Origin: Falsiroseomonas bella
GTDB lineage: Bacteria > Pseudomonadota > Alphaproteobacteria > Acetobacterales > Acetobacteraceae
Length of the DNA: 64,000 nucleotides
NCBI RefSeq assembly: GCF_003173615.1
Contig: NZ_QGNA01000003.1
Span: 310,001-374,000 of the forward strand
Direction: 5' to 3'
Part shown: positions 1-8,423 of the stretch, piece after piece
Numbering within the stretch: the first letter of the stretch is position 1
How the letters are laid out: the number at the start of each line of letters is the position of its first letter
The notes under the pieces: model-generated
The model's database searches: none
Seen by the model: only the letters and a program-made list of their open reading frames with translations
Told to the model about the DNA's origin: nothing
Translations under genes and position numbers: made by a program

Positions 1-36
1 GGGCGGTGTGCGGGGCACGCCGCGCCGCCGGGCGCG

Positions 37-3000
37 TCAGCCGAACAGATGGTCGGCCGGCGCCACGGTGATCAGGTCCAGCGAGATCGTGTCGTTCACG
101 GTGTCGGTGCGGACGGTGTCCAAGAGGCGGACCCAGAGGTTCGAGCCGACATCCGTGGCCACCAGGTCGGTGTTCCAGCGAAGGGCGGCATCGGCCGCGC
201 CATCGAAGCCGCGCCAGGTCGCGGCGCCGTCCACCGAGTATTCGAAGCGGAACAGCTCGACGCTGGACCAGGCATCCACCTGCACCAGCTTGTTGCCGGC
301 GGACAGGCCGGTGAATTCCCAGCGCAGCTCGATGCCGACGCTCCCGTCGCTGAGGAAGCCTTCGCGCCAGGTGGTGACCCTGCCGTCGTCGGCGGCCTGC
401 ACGGCGACGCTGGCGTTGTTGATGTTCGGGCGGGTCGTGTAGTTGCCGACGATCGTGCCGGCAGTGAGCGCCGAGACGTCGTCGTTCGCGTTCGTCACGG
501 TCACCGTCTGCGCCGTGTAGCCTGCCGCCGCGACCTGCAGGGCATAGGCGACGTCGGCATCCGCGTTGCGGTCCTCCGTGCCCGTCACTTCGACCGTCGC
601 GGTCCACCCGTTGAGGGCGTTCAGCACCACCTCGGAGCTGTCCAGCGCGCCTTCGGCCGCGTTCACGCCGGTGATCGAGACCTTCACGTCGCCCGTGGCG
701 CCGGTGGTGCTGATGGTGAAGCTGGCCGCCTGACCCTCGGCCGTGGTCAGGGCGCTGCGGCTCACGCTGAGCACGCCCGTGCCGCCGGTGTCGCCGCCCG
801 TGCCGCCGCCGGTTCCGCCGTCGCCCGTGCCGCCGTCTCCCGTGCCGCCGTCGCTGGCCCCGCCGCCGCCGGTGCCGCCGCCCGTGTCATCGACGATGGA
901 GGAGGGCTTGTCCGTGACGGTGATGAGGTCGACGCCGAAAGTGTCCCGGCTCGTGTCGGTCCGGTCGGTGTCCACCAGCCGAACCCACAGGCTGCTCCCG
1001 ACGCCGGTCGCGAGCAGGTCGGTGTTCCAGGCCAGGCTGCCGGCGCTCGCGCCATCGAACAGGCGCCAGGTGGCGGCGTTGTCCACCGAGTATTCGAAGC
1101 GGAAGGCCTCGACGCCGGACCAGGCGTCCACCTGAACCAGCTTGTCGCCCGCCGTGAGGCCGTTGAACTGCCAGCGCAGCTCGATGCCAGCCTTGCCGTC
1201 GTTGAACACGCCCTCGCGCCAGGTGGTGAACCTGCCGTCATCGGCCGACTGGACGGCCACGGTGCCGTTGTTCACGCTGGGCTTCGTCTTGTAGGTGCCG
1301 ACGATGGTGCCGGCGGCGGCGGCCGACTTGTCGTTGTCCTGGTTCGTCACGGACACCGTCTGCGAGCCGAAGCCGTCGGCGCTGAACTGCAGGGCATAGC
1401 CGACGCTGCCGTCCACGTTGCGGTCATCCACGCCGGTGACGGCGACCGAAGCGGTCCAGTTGTTGGCCGCGCTCAGCACGATGTCCACCGGCGCCAGCTT
1501 GCCCTCCGCGGCGTTCAGGCCGCTGGTGGCGACCAGGACGTCGCCGGTGGCGCCGACTGCGCGCAGCGTGACGGTCTGGGTGCCGCCCTCCACCGTCGTC
1601 AGGCTGGTGCGGTCCACGGTGAGCGAGGCTCCGCCCGTGTCCTTGAGGCCGGTGTCCGTGCTGCCGGAGGTGCCGGTGTCGGTGCTGCCGCCGGTGCTCC
1701 CACCTGTGCTGCCGCTGCTGGTGTCCGCCACGGTGTAGGTGCCGCGGATCATGTACTGGCCGAGCGAGCCGTAATCCGTGTAGCCGGTCGGCGTCGCGGC
1801 CATGGGATCGCCGACGCCGACGCCGTCCAGGCCGAGGTAGTAGGTGCCGGCGGCAAGGCCCGAGAGCTTCAGCACGCCGTCGATCCGCGCCACCTCGTTC
1901 CAGGTGGCGACCTGCTGGAACTTGTCGTTGTAGAGGGTGAGCGCCACGTCCAGCATGCTGAAGGGCGAGGCGGTGTAGACCGGCGTGCTCGATCCGCTGA
2001 CATAGGCCCGGGTCCAGCCCGAGACGGTCAGGTCGATCGCGCCCGTGCCGCCCAGCTGGAAGCTGAACATGTCCACGTCGTTTCGGCTGCCCGAGCCGGT
2101 GATGACGCCGAAGGTCTCCACCGTGGCGACGCCGCCCGCGACGGTTCCGCCGAGGGCGGATGCGCTGCTGAATGTGTTGCCGTGGTCGTCGGCCCGATAG
2201 GTCACCGCGCCGTTGCGCGTGGTGATGATGCTCAGGTCGTCCTGGGTGTTCGTGGCGCCGTTGTACTCGCCCTTGCTCCACTGGACGATGTTCGCGTTGT
2301 AGCCGACCCCCAGGACCGGCGCCCAGTCCGTCGCGCCCGAGCCATGGCCGTAGTAGTATTCGGAGGTGTTCCGGCCGTCATGGTCGAGGCCCATGGAGTG
2401 GCCGATCTCGTGCGCGGCCGCGTCGGCAATCGACTTCGCGCCATCGGCCAGGCGGTTCGAATAGACGAAGACCGGCGTGTCCACGTTCCACATGAAGCTG
2501 TTCTTGTAGGCGATGCCGCCGAAGTTCTTGCCGCCCTCATCGGTGATCACCACGCGGATGCCATAGGCCGTATCGCTGCTGCCGCTGTAGCGCAGCGCCT
2601 CGACACCCGGATCCTGGGTCGTGACGTTCACGTTGAAGGGCGAGAAATACTCGGCCACGCGCGCCCAGATCTGCTGGATGCGGAGCAGTTCGGTGGTGTT
2701 GAACGTCTCCGACGTGTCGGTGGAGAAGGCCGGGGAATAGAAGCTGCTGGTGCTCCAATAGGAGTTCCAGGTCGTGCCGGTGGTGGTGTGGCCGTCGAAG
2801 TCGAGAAAGACCGTCAGCTTCGAGCCGGGGTTGCTGTGCAGCTTGAAGGTGTCGCCATAGGCGATGCCGACGCCGCCCGTCGGCACCACGCTCTGCGTCA
2901 CCGTGGCGTCGATGACCGCGCCCTCCGGCCCCGCGGCCAGGTCGATGCCGGCCAGTTCGCCGAGTTGCGTGTCGTCGTAGCCCGGCATCGCGCAGGCGCC

Positions 3001-3255
3001 GCAGGCGCAGCCACCGCCATGGGCCACCGCCTCGCCGGCCGGGACCTGCGTCGCCTCGAAGCCTGAAGCGGTCGCAACATCGGTGGTGTCCTCGGGCTGC
3101 GGCATGGCCGCGAAGAGCGCCGTCAGCACCTCCCCGCCGCCGCCGAACGCCTCACCGGGCGGCGGGGGCGGCGGCGCCGCGGCGGCCGGAGTGGCCTCCG
3201 ATCCATCCTCGAGGAGTTCCCACGAGTATTGGCCGAGGATTCCGGGCTGCTGCAT
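37..3255 (-). CDS. Secreted M10-like zinc metallopeptidase with duplicated C-terminal modules
   Basis: 1072 residues. The zinc motif HEIGHSMGLDH lies at 282-292 (His282, Glu283, His286, His292), the HExxHxxGxxH pattern of metzincins. A pre-peptidase-C-like beta domain follows at about 355-505. After a Gly/Ser/Thr linker come two tandem copies of a ~240-residue unit. Each has a Calx-beta-like half (with VTGxxDRNxD) and a beta-sandwich-like half (TTWREG, RFEYSVD, WVRL), separated by a Gly/Asp/Thr-rich linker. There is no signal peptide: the N-terminus is acidic and Pro-rich, with a CxCxxC cluster (CACGAC) near residue 83. Type I secretion is therefore inferred, but no secretion genes are nearby. 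The ATG at 3255 has an AAGGGA Shine-Dalgarno 8 nt upstream. The peptidase class is well supported; the substrate is unknown. Confidence 0.88.
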   Translation of the reverse strand: MQQPGILGQYSWELLEDGSEATPAAAAPPPPPPGEAFGGGGEVLTALFAAMPQPEDTTDVATASGFEATQVPAGEAVAHGGGCACGACAMPGYDDTQLGELAGIDLAAGPEGAVIDATVTQSVVPTGGVGIAYGDTFKLHSNPGSKLTVFLDFDGHTTTGTTWNSYWSTSSFYSPAFSTDTSETFNTTELLRIQQIWARVAEYFSPFNVNVTTQDPGVEALRYSGSSDTAYGIRVVITDEGGKNFGGIAYKNSFMWNVDTPVFVYSNRLADGAKSIADAAAHEIGHSMGLDHDGRNTSEYYYGHGSGATDWAPVLGVGYNANIVQWSKGEYNGATNTQDDLSIITTRNGAVTYRADDHGNTFSSASALGGTVAGGVATVETFGVITGSGSRNDVDMFSFQLGGTGAIDLTVSGWTRAYVSGSSTPVYTASPFSMLDVALTLYNDKFQQVATWNEVARIDGVLKLSGLAAGTYYLGLDGVGVGDPMAATPTGYTDYGSLGQYMIRGTYTVADTSSGSTGGSTGGSTDTGTSGSTDTGLKDTGGASLTVDRTSLTTVEGGTQTVTLRAVGATGDVLVATSGLNAAEGKLAPVDIVLSAANNWTASVAVTGVDDRNVDGSVGYALQFSADGFGSQTVSVTNQDNDKSAAAAGTIVGTYKTKPSVNNGTVAVQSADDGRFTTWREGVFNDGKAGIELRWQFNGLTAGDKLVQVDAWSGVEAFRFEYSVDNAATWRLFDGASAGSLAWNTDLLATGVGSSLWVRLVDTDRTDTSRDTFGVDLITVTDKPSSIVDDTGGGTGGGGASDGGTGDGGTGDGGTGGGTGGDTGGTGVLSVSRSALTTAEGQAASFTISTTGATGDVKVSITGVNAAEGALDSSEVVLNALNGWTATVEVTGTEDRNADADVAYALQVAAAGYTAQTVTVTNANDDVSALTAGTIVGNYTTRPNINNASVAVQAADDGRVTTWREGFLSDGSVGIELRWEFTGLSAGNKLVQVDAWSSVELFRFEYSVDGAATWRGFDGAADAALRWNTDLVATDVGSNLWVRLLDTVRTDTVNDTISLDLITVAPADHLFG

Positions 3256-3271
3256 GGATCAGATCCCTTGA

Positions 3272-3310
3272 AACGACCGAAGTGGCCACTGCCACTATCA
3301 ATTGGTCGTT
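3272..3310. promoter_or_regulatory. Nested inverted repeats upstream of the metallopeptidase
   Basis: AACGACC (3272-3278) and GGTCGTT (3304-3310) form a 7-bp inverted repeat. It encloses a perfect 10-bp palindrome, AGTGGCCACT (3281-3290). The site sits 17-55 bp upstream of the minus-strand metallopeptidase start, in DNA much richer in A+T than its surroundings. It could be a regulator site or a structured 5' leader; its function is inferred only. Confidence 0.35.
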
Positions 3311-3365
3311 AGAAAGGGGTGAACAACCTATGCGCGTCAATCAGGAAGCCTGTATTTACAGCCGT

Positions 3366-3383
3366 TTATCACATCTTATCACA
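3366..3383. repeat. Tandem octamer direct repeat TTATCACA, 10-bp period
   Basis: TTATCACA occurs at 3366-3373 and 3376-3383, so the two copies lie on the same face of the helix, as is common for paired regulator half-sites. They are in the AT-rich gap between the divergent metallopeptidase and HAD phosphatase genes. No known regulator is assigned. Confidence 0.35.
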
Positions 3384-3537
3384 ATGTTGAGAGCAGTTGA
3401 TACTTCGTTTACCGTCCTGTTCAGCCCTTCTAATGCAATCCAGAGCAGCTTTTTGTTAAGGGCCGCGGCGCGACTTCCTCACATCCGCTGACCCTGCCAC
3501 ACAGAGAACCGACAAACCTCACAGCGGAGCACGCCGC

Positions 3538-4164
3538 CTGCCCCCTCGCCTCGTCATCTTCGACTTCGACGGCACCCTGGCCGACAGCTGGCCCTGGCTG
3601 CTGGCCGCGCTGGACGGTCTCGCGCCGCGCTTCGGCTTCACGCGGCCGGATCAGGCGGAGCTCGAGGCGTTGCGGGCCTGCGACGCGCCGACCGTGATGC
3701 GGCGCCTCGGCGTGTCGCGATGGCGCCTTCCGGCAATCGGTACAGAGCTCCGCCGCCTGGCGCGGGAGGCGCCGCCTCCACCGCTCTTCCCGGGCGTGGC
3801 CGGGATGCTGGACCGCCTTGCCGACGCAGGCATCGCCCTCGGCATCGCCAGTTCCAACAGCGCCGCTCAGATCCGTCGCACGCTCGGCACGGCGCGGTCG
3901 GCGCGCATCGCGCACCTGGCCGCGGAAGCGAGCCTGTTCGGCAAGGCCGCGCGGTTCCGCCGGATCCTGCGCGAGTCCGGCATCGCCGCGCCGCAGGCGC
4001 TCGCCGTCGGCGACGAGTTGCGCGACATCGCCGCGGCGCGGGAGGCCGGCATCGCGGCGGGGGCTGTCGCGTGGGGCTATGCCAATCCCGACAGGCTGCG
4101 CGCCGAGGCGCCGGACGCCTTCTTCGAGCGTCCGGAGGAGATCGCGCGGCTCTGCGGCGTGTAG
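3538..4164 (+). CDS. HAD-superfamily hydrolase (phosphoglycolate-phosphatase-like), probable CTG start
   Basis: From the proposed start this is 208 residues, a normal length for the family. HAD motif I is VIFDFDGTLAD near the N-terminus, motif II is IASSNS, motif III is the Lys in LFGKAARF, and motif IV is AVGDELRDI. It should be a cytosolic phosphomonoesterase with a C1-type cap; the substrate is not predictable. The frame is open from 3460 but contains no ATG, GTG or TTG before motif I. The only plausible start is CTG at 3538, which has GGAG at 3526-3529, 8 nt upstream. Starting at the later in-frame TTG (3670) would remove the catalytic aspartates. It is convergent with the isomerase gene that follows. 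Confidence 0.82.
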   Translation: MPPRLVIFDFDGTLADSWPWLLAALDGLAPRFGFTRPDQAELEALRACDAPTVMRRLGVSRWRLPAIGTELRRLAREAPPPPLFPGVAGMLDRLADAGIALGIASSNSAAQIRRTLGTARSARIAHLAAEASLFGKAARFRRILRESGIAAPQALAVGDELRDIAAAREAGIAAGAVAWGYANPDRLRAEAPDAFFERPEEIARLCGV

Positions 4165-4171
4165 CGGCGGC

Positions 4172-5275
4172 CTACTTCCCGGCCCAGACCCGGCCCGGTA
4201 CGTAGACCTCGCCCTTCATCAGCATGCGCGCGGTGCGCAGCGTGCCGCCCGCGGCGATGGTGGGCTTGCCGTCGGCGCCGCTCGCCATGCTGATCACGGC
4301 TTCCATCGTGCCGGTGGGATGCTCGATCACCACCTCCTCGCGCATCGCGTCGGTGACGCGCGCCAGGCCCTGCGCGACCGTGCCCGGGAGCTTGCAGGCG
4401 GAGGCGATGCAGATGCCGCCCGTCACCGCCATGGCCTCGTGGCAGGCGAGCGGCGTGAAGTAGCGCGCCAGCACCGATCCGCCCGGTGTCGCGGGCTCCG
4501 CGACCATCGCGAATTTGGGGATCACGCGCCCTTCCGCGTCGCCCATGCCCATGGCGAGGCTGGCAGCGCGGCGGATCACCTCGATGCGTGCCATGAAGTC
4601 CTTGTCGGCGTCGAGTTCCTTCGCCGTCTCGCGCCCGGTCTTGCCGAGGTCCTTCGCGCGCGTGATCACGACGGGCATGCAGACATCGAGGCAGGTGACG
4701 TCCACGCCCTCGATCCGGTCGAGCGCGTTGCCCGTTGGCATCAGCTTGCCCGTCGCACCCCCCACGGCATCCGCGAAGTTCAGAAGGATCGGCGCGGCGG
4801 TGCCGGGCACGCCGGCGATCGCGGTGTCGCCGTCGTAGCGCACGCGCCGGGCCGGGGTCTGCACCACCGCCTCGATCAGCGCGCCGGTGTTGACGGCGCG
4901 GATCAGCACCTTCGTCTCGCCGTCCTCGGCCGGGACGAGGCCGCGCTCGATCGCGAAGGGGCCGACGCCGGCAAGCATGTTGCCGCAGGTCGGGCCCCAA
5001 TCCACGAAGGCGCGGTCCACCGCGGGCTGGGCGAAGAGGTAGTCGATCTGCTGAGGCTGCCCGGGCTCCGCCTTCGAGACGATGGCGACCTTGGTCGTCA
5101 GCGTCGTCGCGCCGCCGATGCCGTCGATCTGCCGCGCATCGGGCGAACCCACGGCGGCCAGGATCACCTGCCCCATCGTCTCCCGGTCCTCGGGCAGGTC
5201 GGAGCGCAGGAAATACGGGCCGCGGCTGGTGCCGCCGCGCATGAAGGTGCAGGGGATCGCGGTCTGGAGCGTCAT
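4172..5275 (-). CDS. PrpF/GalD-family isomerase (4-oxalomesaconate tautomerase-like)
   Basis: 367 residues. The N-terminus reads CTFMRGGTSRGPYF, followed by GSPDARQIDGIGG, DYLFAQ and CGNMLAGVGPFAIERG, all hallmarks of the PrpF/GalD fold of diaminopimelate-epimerase-like isomerases. Known members move double bonds in aconitate-like acids: GalD acts on 4-oxalomesaconate and PrpF on 2-methyl-aconitate. It is the last gene of the gntR-hydrolase-bug-bug-tctAB operon, 11 bp after the permease, and lies opposite tcuAB. That context favours an aconitate-type substrate, for example trans- to cis-aconitate, over gallate degradation. The family call is firm; the substrate is inferred. Confidence 0.87.
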   Translation of the reverse strand: MTLQTAIPCTFMRGGTSRGPYFLRSDLPEDRETMGQVILAAVGSPDARQIDGIGGATTLTTKVAIVSKAEPGQPQQIDYLFAQPAVDRAFVDWGPTCGNMLAGVGPFAIERGLVPAEDGETKVLIRAVNTGALIEAVVQTPARRVRYDGDTAIAGVPGTAAPILLNFADAVGGATGKLMPTGNALDRIEGVDVTCLDVCMPVVITRAKDLGKTGRETAKELDADKDFMARIEVIRRAASLAMGMGDAEGRVIPKFAMVAEPATPGGSVLARYFTPLACHEAMAVTGGICIASACKLPGTVAQGLARVTDAMREEVVIEHPTGTMEAVISMASGADGKPTIAAGGTLRTARMLMKGEVYVPGRVWAGK

Positions 5276-5286
5276 GGGCGGTGTTC

Positions 5287-7251
5287 TCAGCGGAGGGGCC
5301 AGGGCAGGTCGTAGAGATCCTGCAGGAGGCCGCCGGGGAAGACGAGGTTGAGGGAGTGCGCCATCAGCAGGATGAAGCCGCAGGCCGCCGCGGTCAGCAG
5401 CAGCGTCTGCAGCCAGCCGCAGCGCGCCACCACGCGCAGGAAGGCCAGGAAGAACAACGCGAGCGCGGCGAAGAAGCCGATCAGCAGCGTCATTGCCAGG
5501 AAGCCGAGCGCCCAGCCGACGAAGGGCCAGGGGCCGGAATCCGTGGCATGGGCTTCCTGGTCGAAGTTGGTGGTGCCGGCCGCCTTCGCGCCGCGCGCCT
5601 GCATGCCAAGCACATACAGCACCGAGAGGCCGCCGACGCAGGAAACCACCGCCGGCATCAGCGCCGCGAGGTAGGAGTTCTTCAGCCCCTCGAACATCAC
5701 CCAGCCGAAGAAGGCGAGCAGCAGGACCGAGAAGACGATCTGCGGCGTGAGCACCGTCGCGCGCGATTCCTCCGCCGCGCCCTCCGTGTTCACCGCCGCC
5801 TGGCTGCGCCGCAGCCCGGCCCAGAGCGAGAGGATCGTCAGCGCCAGGATGATCAGCGCGACCGGCCGGGTCAGGAATTCGAAGCCGGAGAACTGCACGG
5901 CCTGGTAGAGGTAACGCTCGGCGCCGAGGGACAGCACGAAGCCGATCAGGAAGGCCGGGCGCGACCAGCCGAAGCGGCGCAGGAAAAGGCCGAGCAGCCC
6001 CACCGCGAACAGCGCGATCATGTCGTAGACGCTGCGCGTTGCCTGGAAGGCGGCGAAGCTGATGATCATGATCATGAAGGGCGCGATCAGCGCGTAGCGG
6101 ATCGTCGTCAGCTTCGCGATGCCGGGCGCGAGCAGGATGCACATCAGGGTGCCGGCGAAGTTGGCGATCGCGAGCGACCAGATGATCGTGTAGGTGACGT
6201 CGAGGTTGCGGTCCGCCATGGCGGGCCCCGGCTGCAGCCCGATCAGGATCATCCCGGCGAGGAAGATCGCCATGGAGCCGGAGCCGGGAATGCCGAACAG
6301 CAGCGTCGGCAGCAGCGCGCCGCCCTGCGTGGCGTTGTTGGCGCTTTCCGGCGCGATGACGCCGCGGATGTCGCCCTTGCCGAAGTTGCGCGTGTCCTTG
6401 CAGGTCTGCATCGCGTGGCTGTAGGCGATCCAGTCAACGACCGACCCGCCGATGCCCGGGATTGCGCCGATCAGCGCGCCGATGCCGGAACAGCGCAGCA
6501 CGAGCCAGGGGTTGCGGAACACGTCGCGCACGCCCTGCAGCCAGCCGGTGCCCATCGGGTTGTGCTGCGCGATGGCGCCGCCGCTGCGGAGCAGGTTGAA
6601 CAGTTCGGGCAGCGCGAAGATGCCGAGGCCGACGATGACCAGCGGCAGACCGTCGCTGAGGTAGAGCGTGTCGAAATCCATCCGGTATTCGCCGGTGGCC
6701 GGCGCGGCGCCGATCATGCCGAAGGCGAGACCGAGGCAGGCGGAGGCGACGCCCTTCGCGAGGTTGCCGCCGGAGAGCGCGGCCACCGTCGAAAGCCCGA
6801 ACAGCGTCAGCATGAACAGCTCGGCGGAGCCGAAGAGCAGGATGATCGGCCGCGCCGCCATCACCGAGAATGTCAGCACGACGGCGCCGAAGAAGCCGCC
6901 GATCATCGAGGCGGTGAAGGCGGCCGAGAGCGCCCTCGCCCCCTGCCCCTGCTGCGCGAGCGGGAAGCCGTCCAGCACCGTCGCCTGCGAGGCCGAGGAG
7001 CCCGGTATGCCCATCAGCACGGAGGAGAAGGTGTCGGAGGTCGGGATGACCGCGATCAGACCGATCAGCATGGCGAGCGCCGAGGTGGCGTCCATGCCGT
7101 AGATGAAGGGCAGCAGCAGGGAGAGGCCGGCGATGCCGCCGAGGCCCGGCAGCACCCCGATCACCAGCCCCACGCTGACGCCGAGCATCATGAACATGAG
7201 ACGCTCGACCGTCAGCAGCTCGAAGAGCGCGCCGAGGATGATGTCCATCAT
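5287..7251 (-). CDS. tctA: Tripartite tricarboxylate transporter permease, TctA-TctB fusion
   Basis: 654 residues, against about 500 for ordinary TctA. Residues 1 to ~490 are the large TctA permease, with GVLPGLGG near residue 34, the related IPGIGGSVVDW further on, and about a dozen hydrophobic segments. Residues ~500-654 are a four-helix region like the small TctB subunit (IVFSVLLLAFFGWVMFEG; GWALGFLAMTLL). No separate tctB exists nearby, so both membrane subunits appear to be one polypeptide. It should couple ion flow to uptake of a polycarboxylate delivered by the Bug receptors encoded just upstream. The start has AAGG about 10 nt before it; the gap to the receptor gene is 36 bp. Confidence 0.92.
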   Translation of the reverse strand: MMDIILGALFELLTVERLMFMMLGVSVGLVIGVLPGLGGIAGLSLLLPFIYGMDATSALAMLIGLIAVIPTSDTFSSVLMGIPGSSASQATVLDGFPLAQQGQGARALSAAFTASMIGGFFGAVVLTFSVMAARPIILLFGSAELFMLTLFGLSTVAALSGGNLAKGVASACLGLAFGMIGAAPATGEYRMDFDTLYLSDGLPLVIVGLGIFALPELFNLLRSGGAIAQHNPMGTGWLQGVRDVFRNPWLVLRCSGIGALIGAIPGIGGSVVDWIAYSHAMQTCKDTRNFGKGDIRGVIAPESANNATQGGALLPTLLFGIPGSGSMAIFLAGMILIGLQPGPAMADRNLDVTYTIIWSLAIANFAGTLMCILLAPGIAKLTTIRYALIAPFMIMIISFAAFQATRSVYDMIALFAVGLLGLFLRRFGWSRPAFLIGFVLSLGAERYLYQAVQFSGFEFLTRPVALIILALTILSLWAGLRRSQAAVNTEGAAEESRATVLTPQIVFSVLLLAFFGWVMFEGLKNSYLAALMPAVVSCVGGLSVLYVLGMQARGAKAAGTTNFDQEAHATDSGPWPFVGWALGFLAMTLLIGFFAALALFFLAFLRVVARCGWLQTLLLTAAACGFILLMAHSLNLVFPGGLLQDLYDLPWPLR

Positions 7252-7287
7252 GGCGAAGGCCTTTCCACCGGCGCGCGGCGTGTCCCG

Positions 7288-8370
7288 TCAGAAGCGGGCG
7301 TTGTGGTTGGCTGTCAGGAACTGCCGCACCCAGGCGCGCGCCTCGGGCGAGATGCTGGTCGCGGTGGCGTAGAGCCGGTCGGCGGCCGGGCCCACGGCCT
7401 GCCGGTAGTCACCCAGAATGTCGCCGCGGCGGGCGATCAGCTCGGGGTCCCTCACCGCATCCTCGCAGGCCTTGCGGTAGGCGGCGATGATCGGCGCCGG
7501 CGTTTCCTTCGGCAGCACCGCCGGCTTCTGGCCGGCGAAGGCGGAGACGGAGCAGGCGAGATAGGCGTCGTATTCAGGGCCCGCAGGCTCCCGGCCCATC
7601 ATGGAGCGATATACCTCCTCGAAGGTAGGGATCTCCGGGAAGGAGGGGTCGCGCACGATCTTCCCGTTCTCGTCCTGCACGCCGTAGGAGAACAGCGGCA
7701 CCGCGGTGCCCGCCTGCACCATGGGCACCACCTGGGTCAGCCAGGCGGGCGTGGTCTGGTGGTCGATCGAGGCGTCGCCGCGTTCCACCGCCAGCCGCGC
7801 ATCGCCGCGGCCGCGCATGCCGAACACGTAGCGCACCTTCAGGCCCAGCATGTGCAGCGCCAGGATCGGAACGACATCGAGGCCCGTCGCGCCCTGGCTC
7901 GGGAAGACCAGCTCCTTGTCCTTGAGCTGGGCGATCTGGTCGCCGCGGCTGATGCCGGTGCGCGAGGAGACATAGACGACGCCGCCGGTGGGCGAGACGA
8001 TCATCGGCACCCAGTTCGCATAGTCGTAGCGCACCCGCCGGTCGCCCAGCAGGAAGGGCAGCTGGGTGGAGGCGGAGGAGCCGAAGAAGCTCATCCCGTC
8101 CGGCCGCGCGCGCTGCGCGAATTCGTTGCCGCCGGTGATGGAGCCGCCGCCCGGGATGTTGCGGATGATGATGGTGGGCTGCCCCGGCAGGTATTTGGCG
8201 ATGTAGGGCGCGAGGAAGCGCGCCCACACGTCGCTGCCGCCGGCCTCGGCGAAGGGGATGACGAATTCGATGGTGCGGCCGGCGAAGCTCACCTGCGCGC
8301 CGGCGCGGCCAGGCAGGATGGCGGCGCCAGCGGCGGCGCCCAGCAGGGCGCGCCTTCCGATGCGGATCAT
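7288..8370 (-). CDS. Bug/TctC-family solute-binding receptor (tandem copy 2)
   Basis: 360 residues. The N-terminus MIRIGRRALLGAAAGAAILP is a Tat/Sec signal peptide ending around GAQ. The mature part begins FAGRTIEFVIPFAEAGGSDVWARF, a variant of the VPFxPGGxxD start of Bug receptors, and contains RNIPGGGSITG and SQGATGLDVVP. It should bind a carboxylate in the periplasm and pass it to the TctAB permease encoded 36 bp downstream. It is a close paralogue of the receptor encoded 53 bp upstream. The ATG at 8370 was preferred because it places the RR motif at the N-terminus; longer upstream starts would overlap the previous gene. Confidence 0.9.
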   Translation of the reverse strand: MIRIGRRALLGAAAGAAILPGRAGAQVSFAGRTIEFVIPFAEAGGSDVWARFLAPYIAKYLPGQPTIIIRNIPGGGSITGGNEFAQRARPDGMSFFGSSASTQLPFLLGDRRVRYDYANWVPMIVSPTGGVVYVSSRTGISRGDQIAQLKDKELVFPSQGATGLDVVPILALHMLGLKVRYVFGMRGRGDARLAVERGDASIDHQTTPAWLTQVVPMVQAGTAVPLFSYGVQDENGKIVRDPSFPEIPTFEEVYRSMMGREPAGPEYDAYLACSVSAFAGQKPAVLPKETPAPIIAAYRKACEDAVRDPELIARRGDILGDYRQAVGPAADRLYATATSISPEARAWVRQFLTANHNARF

Positions 8371-8423
8371 GAAGCTGTCTCCCCGAAGATGCGGCCGCCG
8401 GCCTGCGCCGGCGGCCAGGCGCG

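Noticed and set aside
49-3066. Long plus-strand open frame (1005 codons) opposite the metallopeptidase
   Set aside because: It is an antisense shadow produced by high GC at third positions. It has no domain, and its Arg/Ala/Gly/His-rich composition is typical of such frames.
4172-6142. Extended 656-codon frame continuing from the PrpF-like gene into tctAB
   Set aside because: The isomerase homology begins at the ATG at 5275. The upstream part is a frame-shifted shadow of the permease gene.
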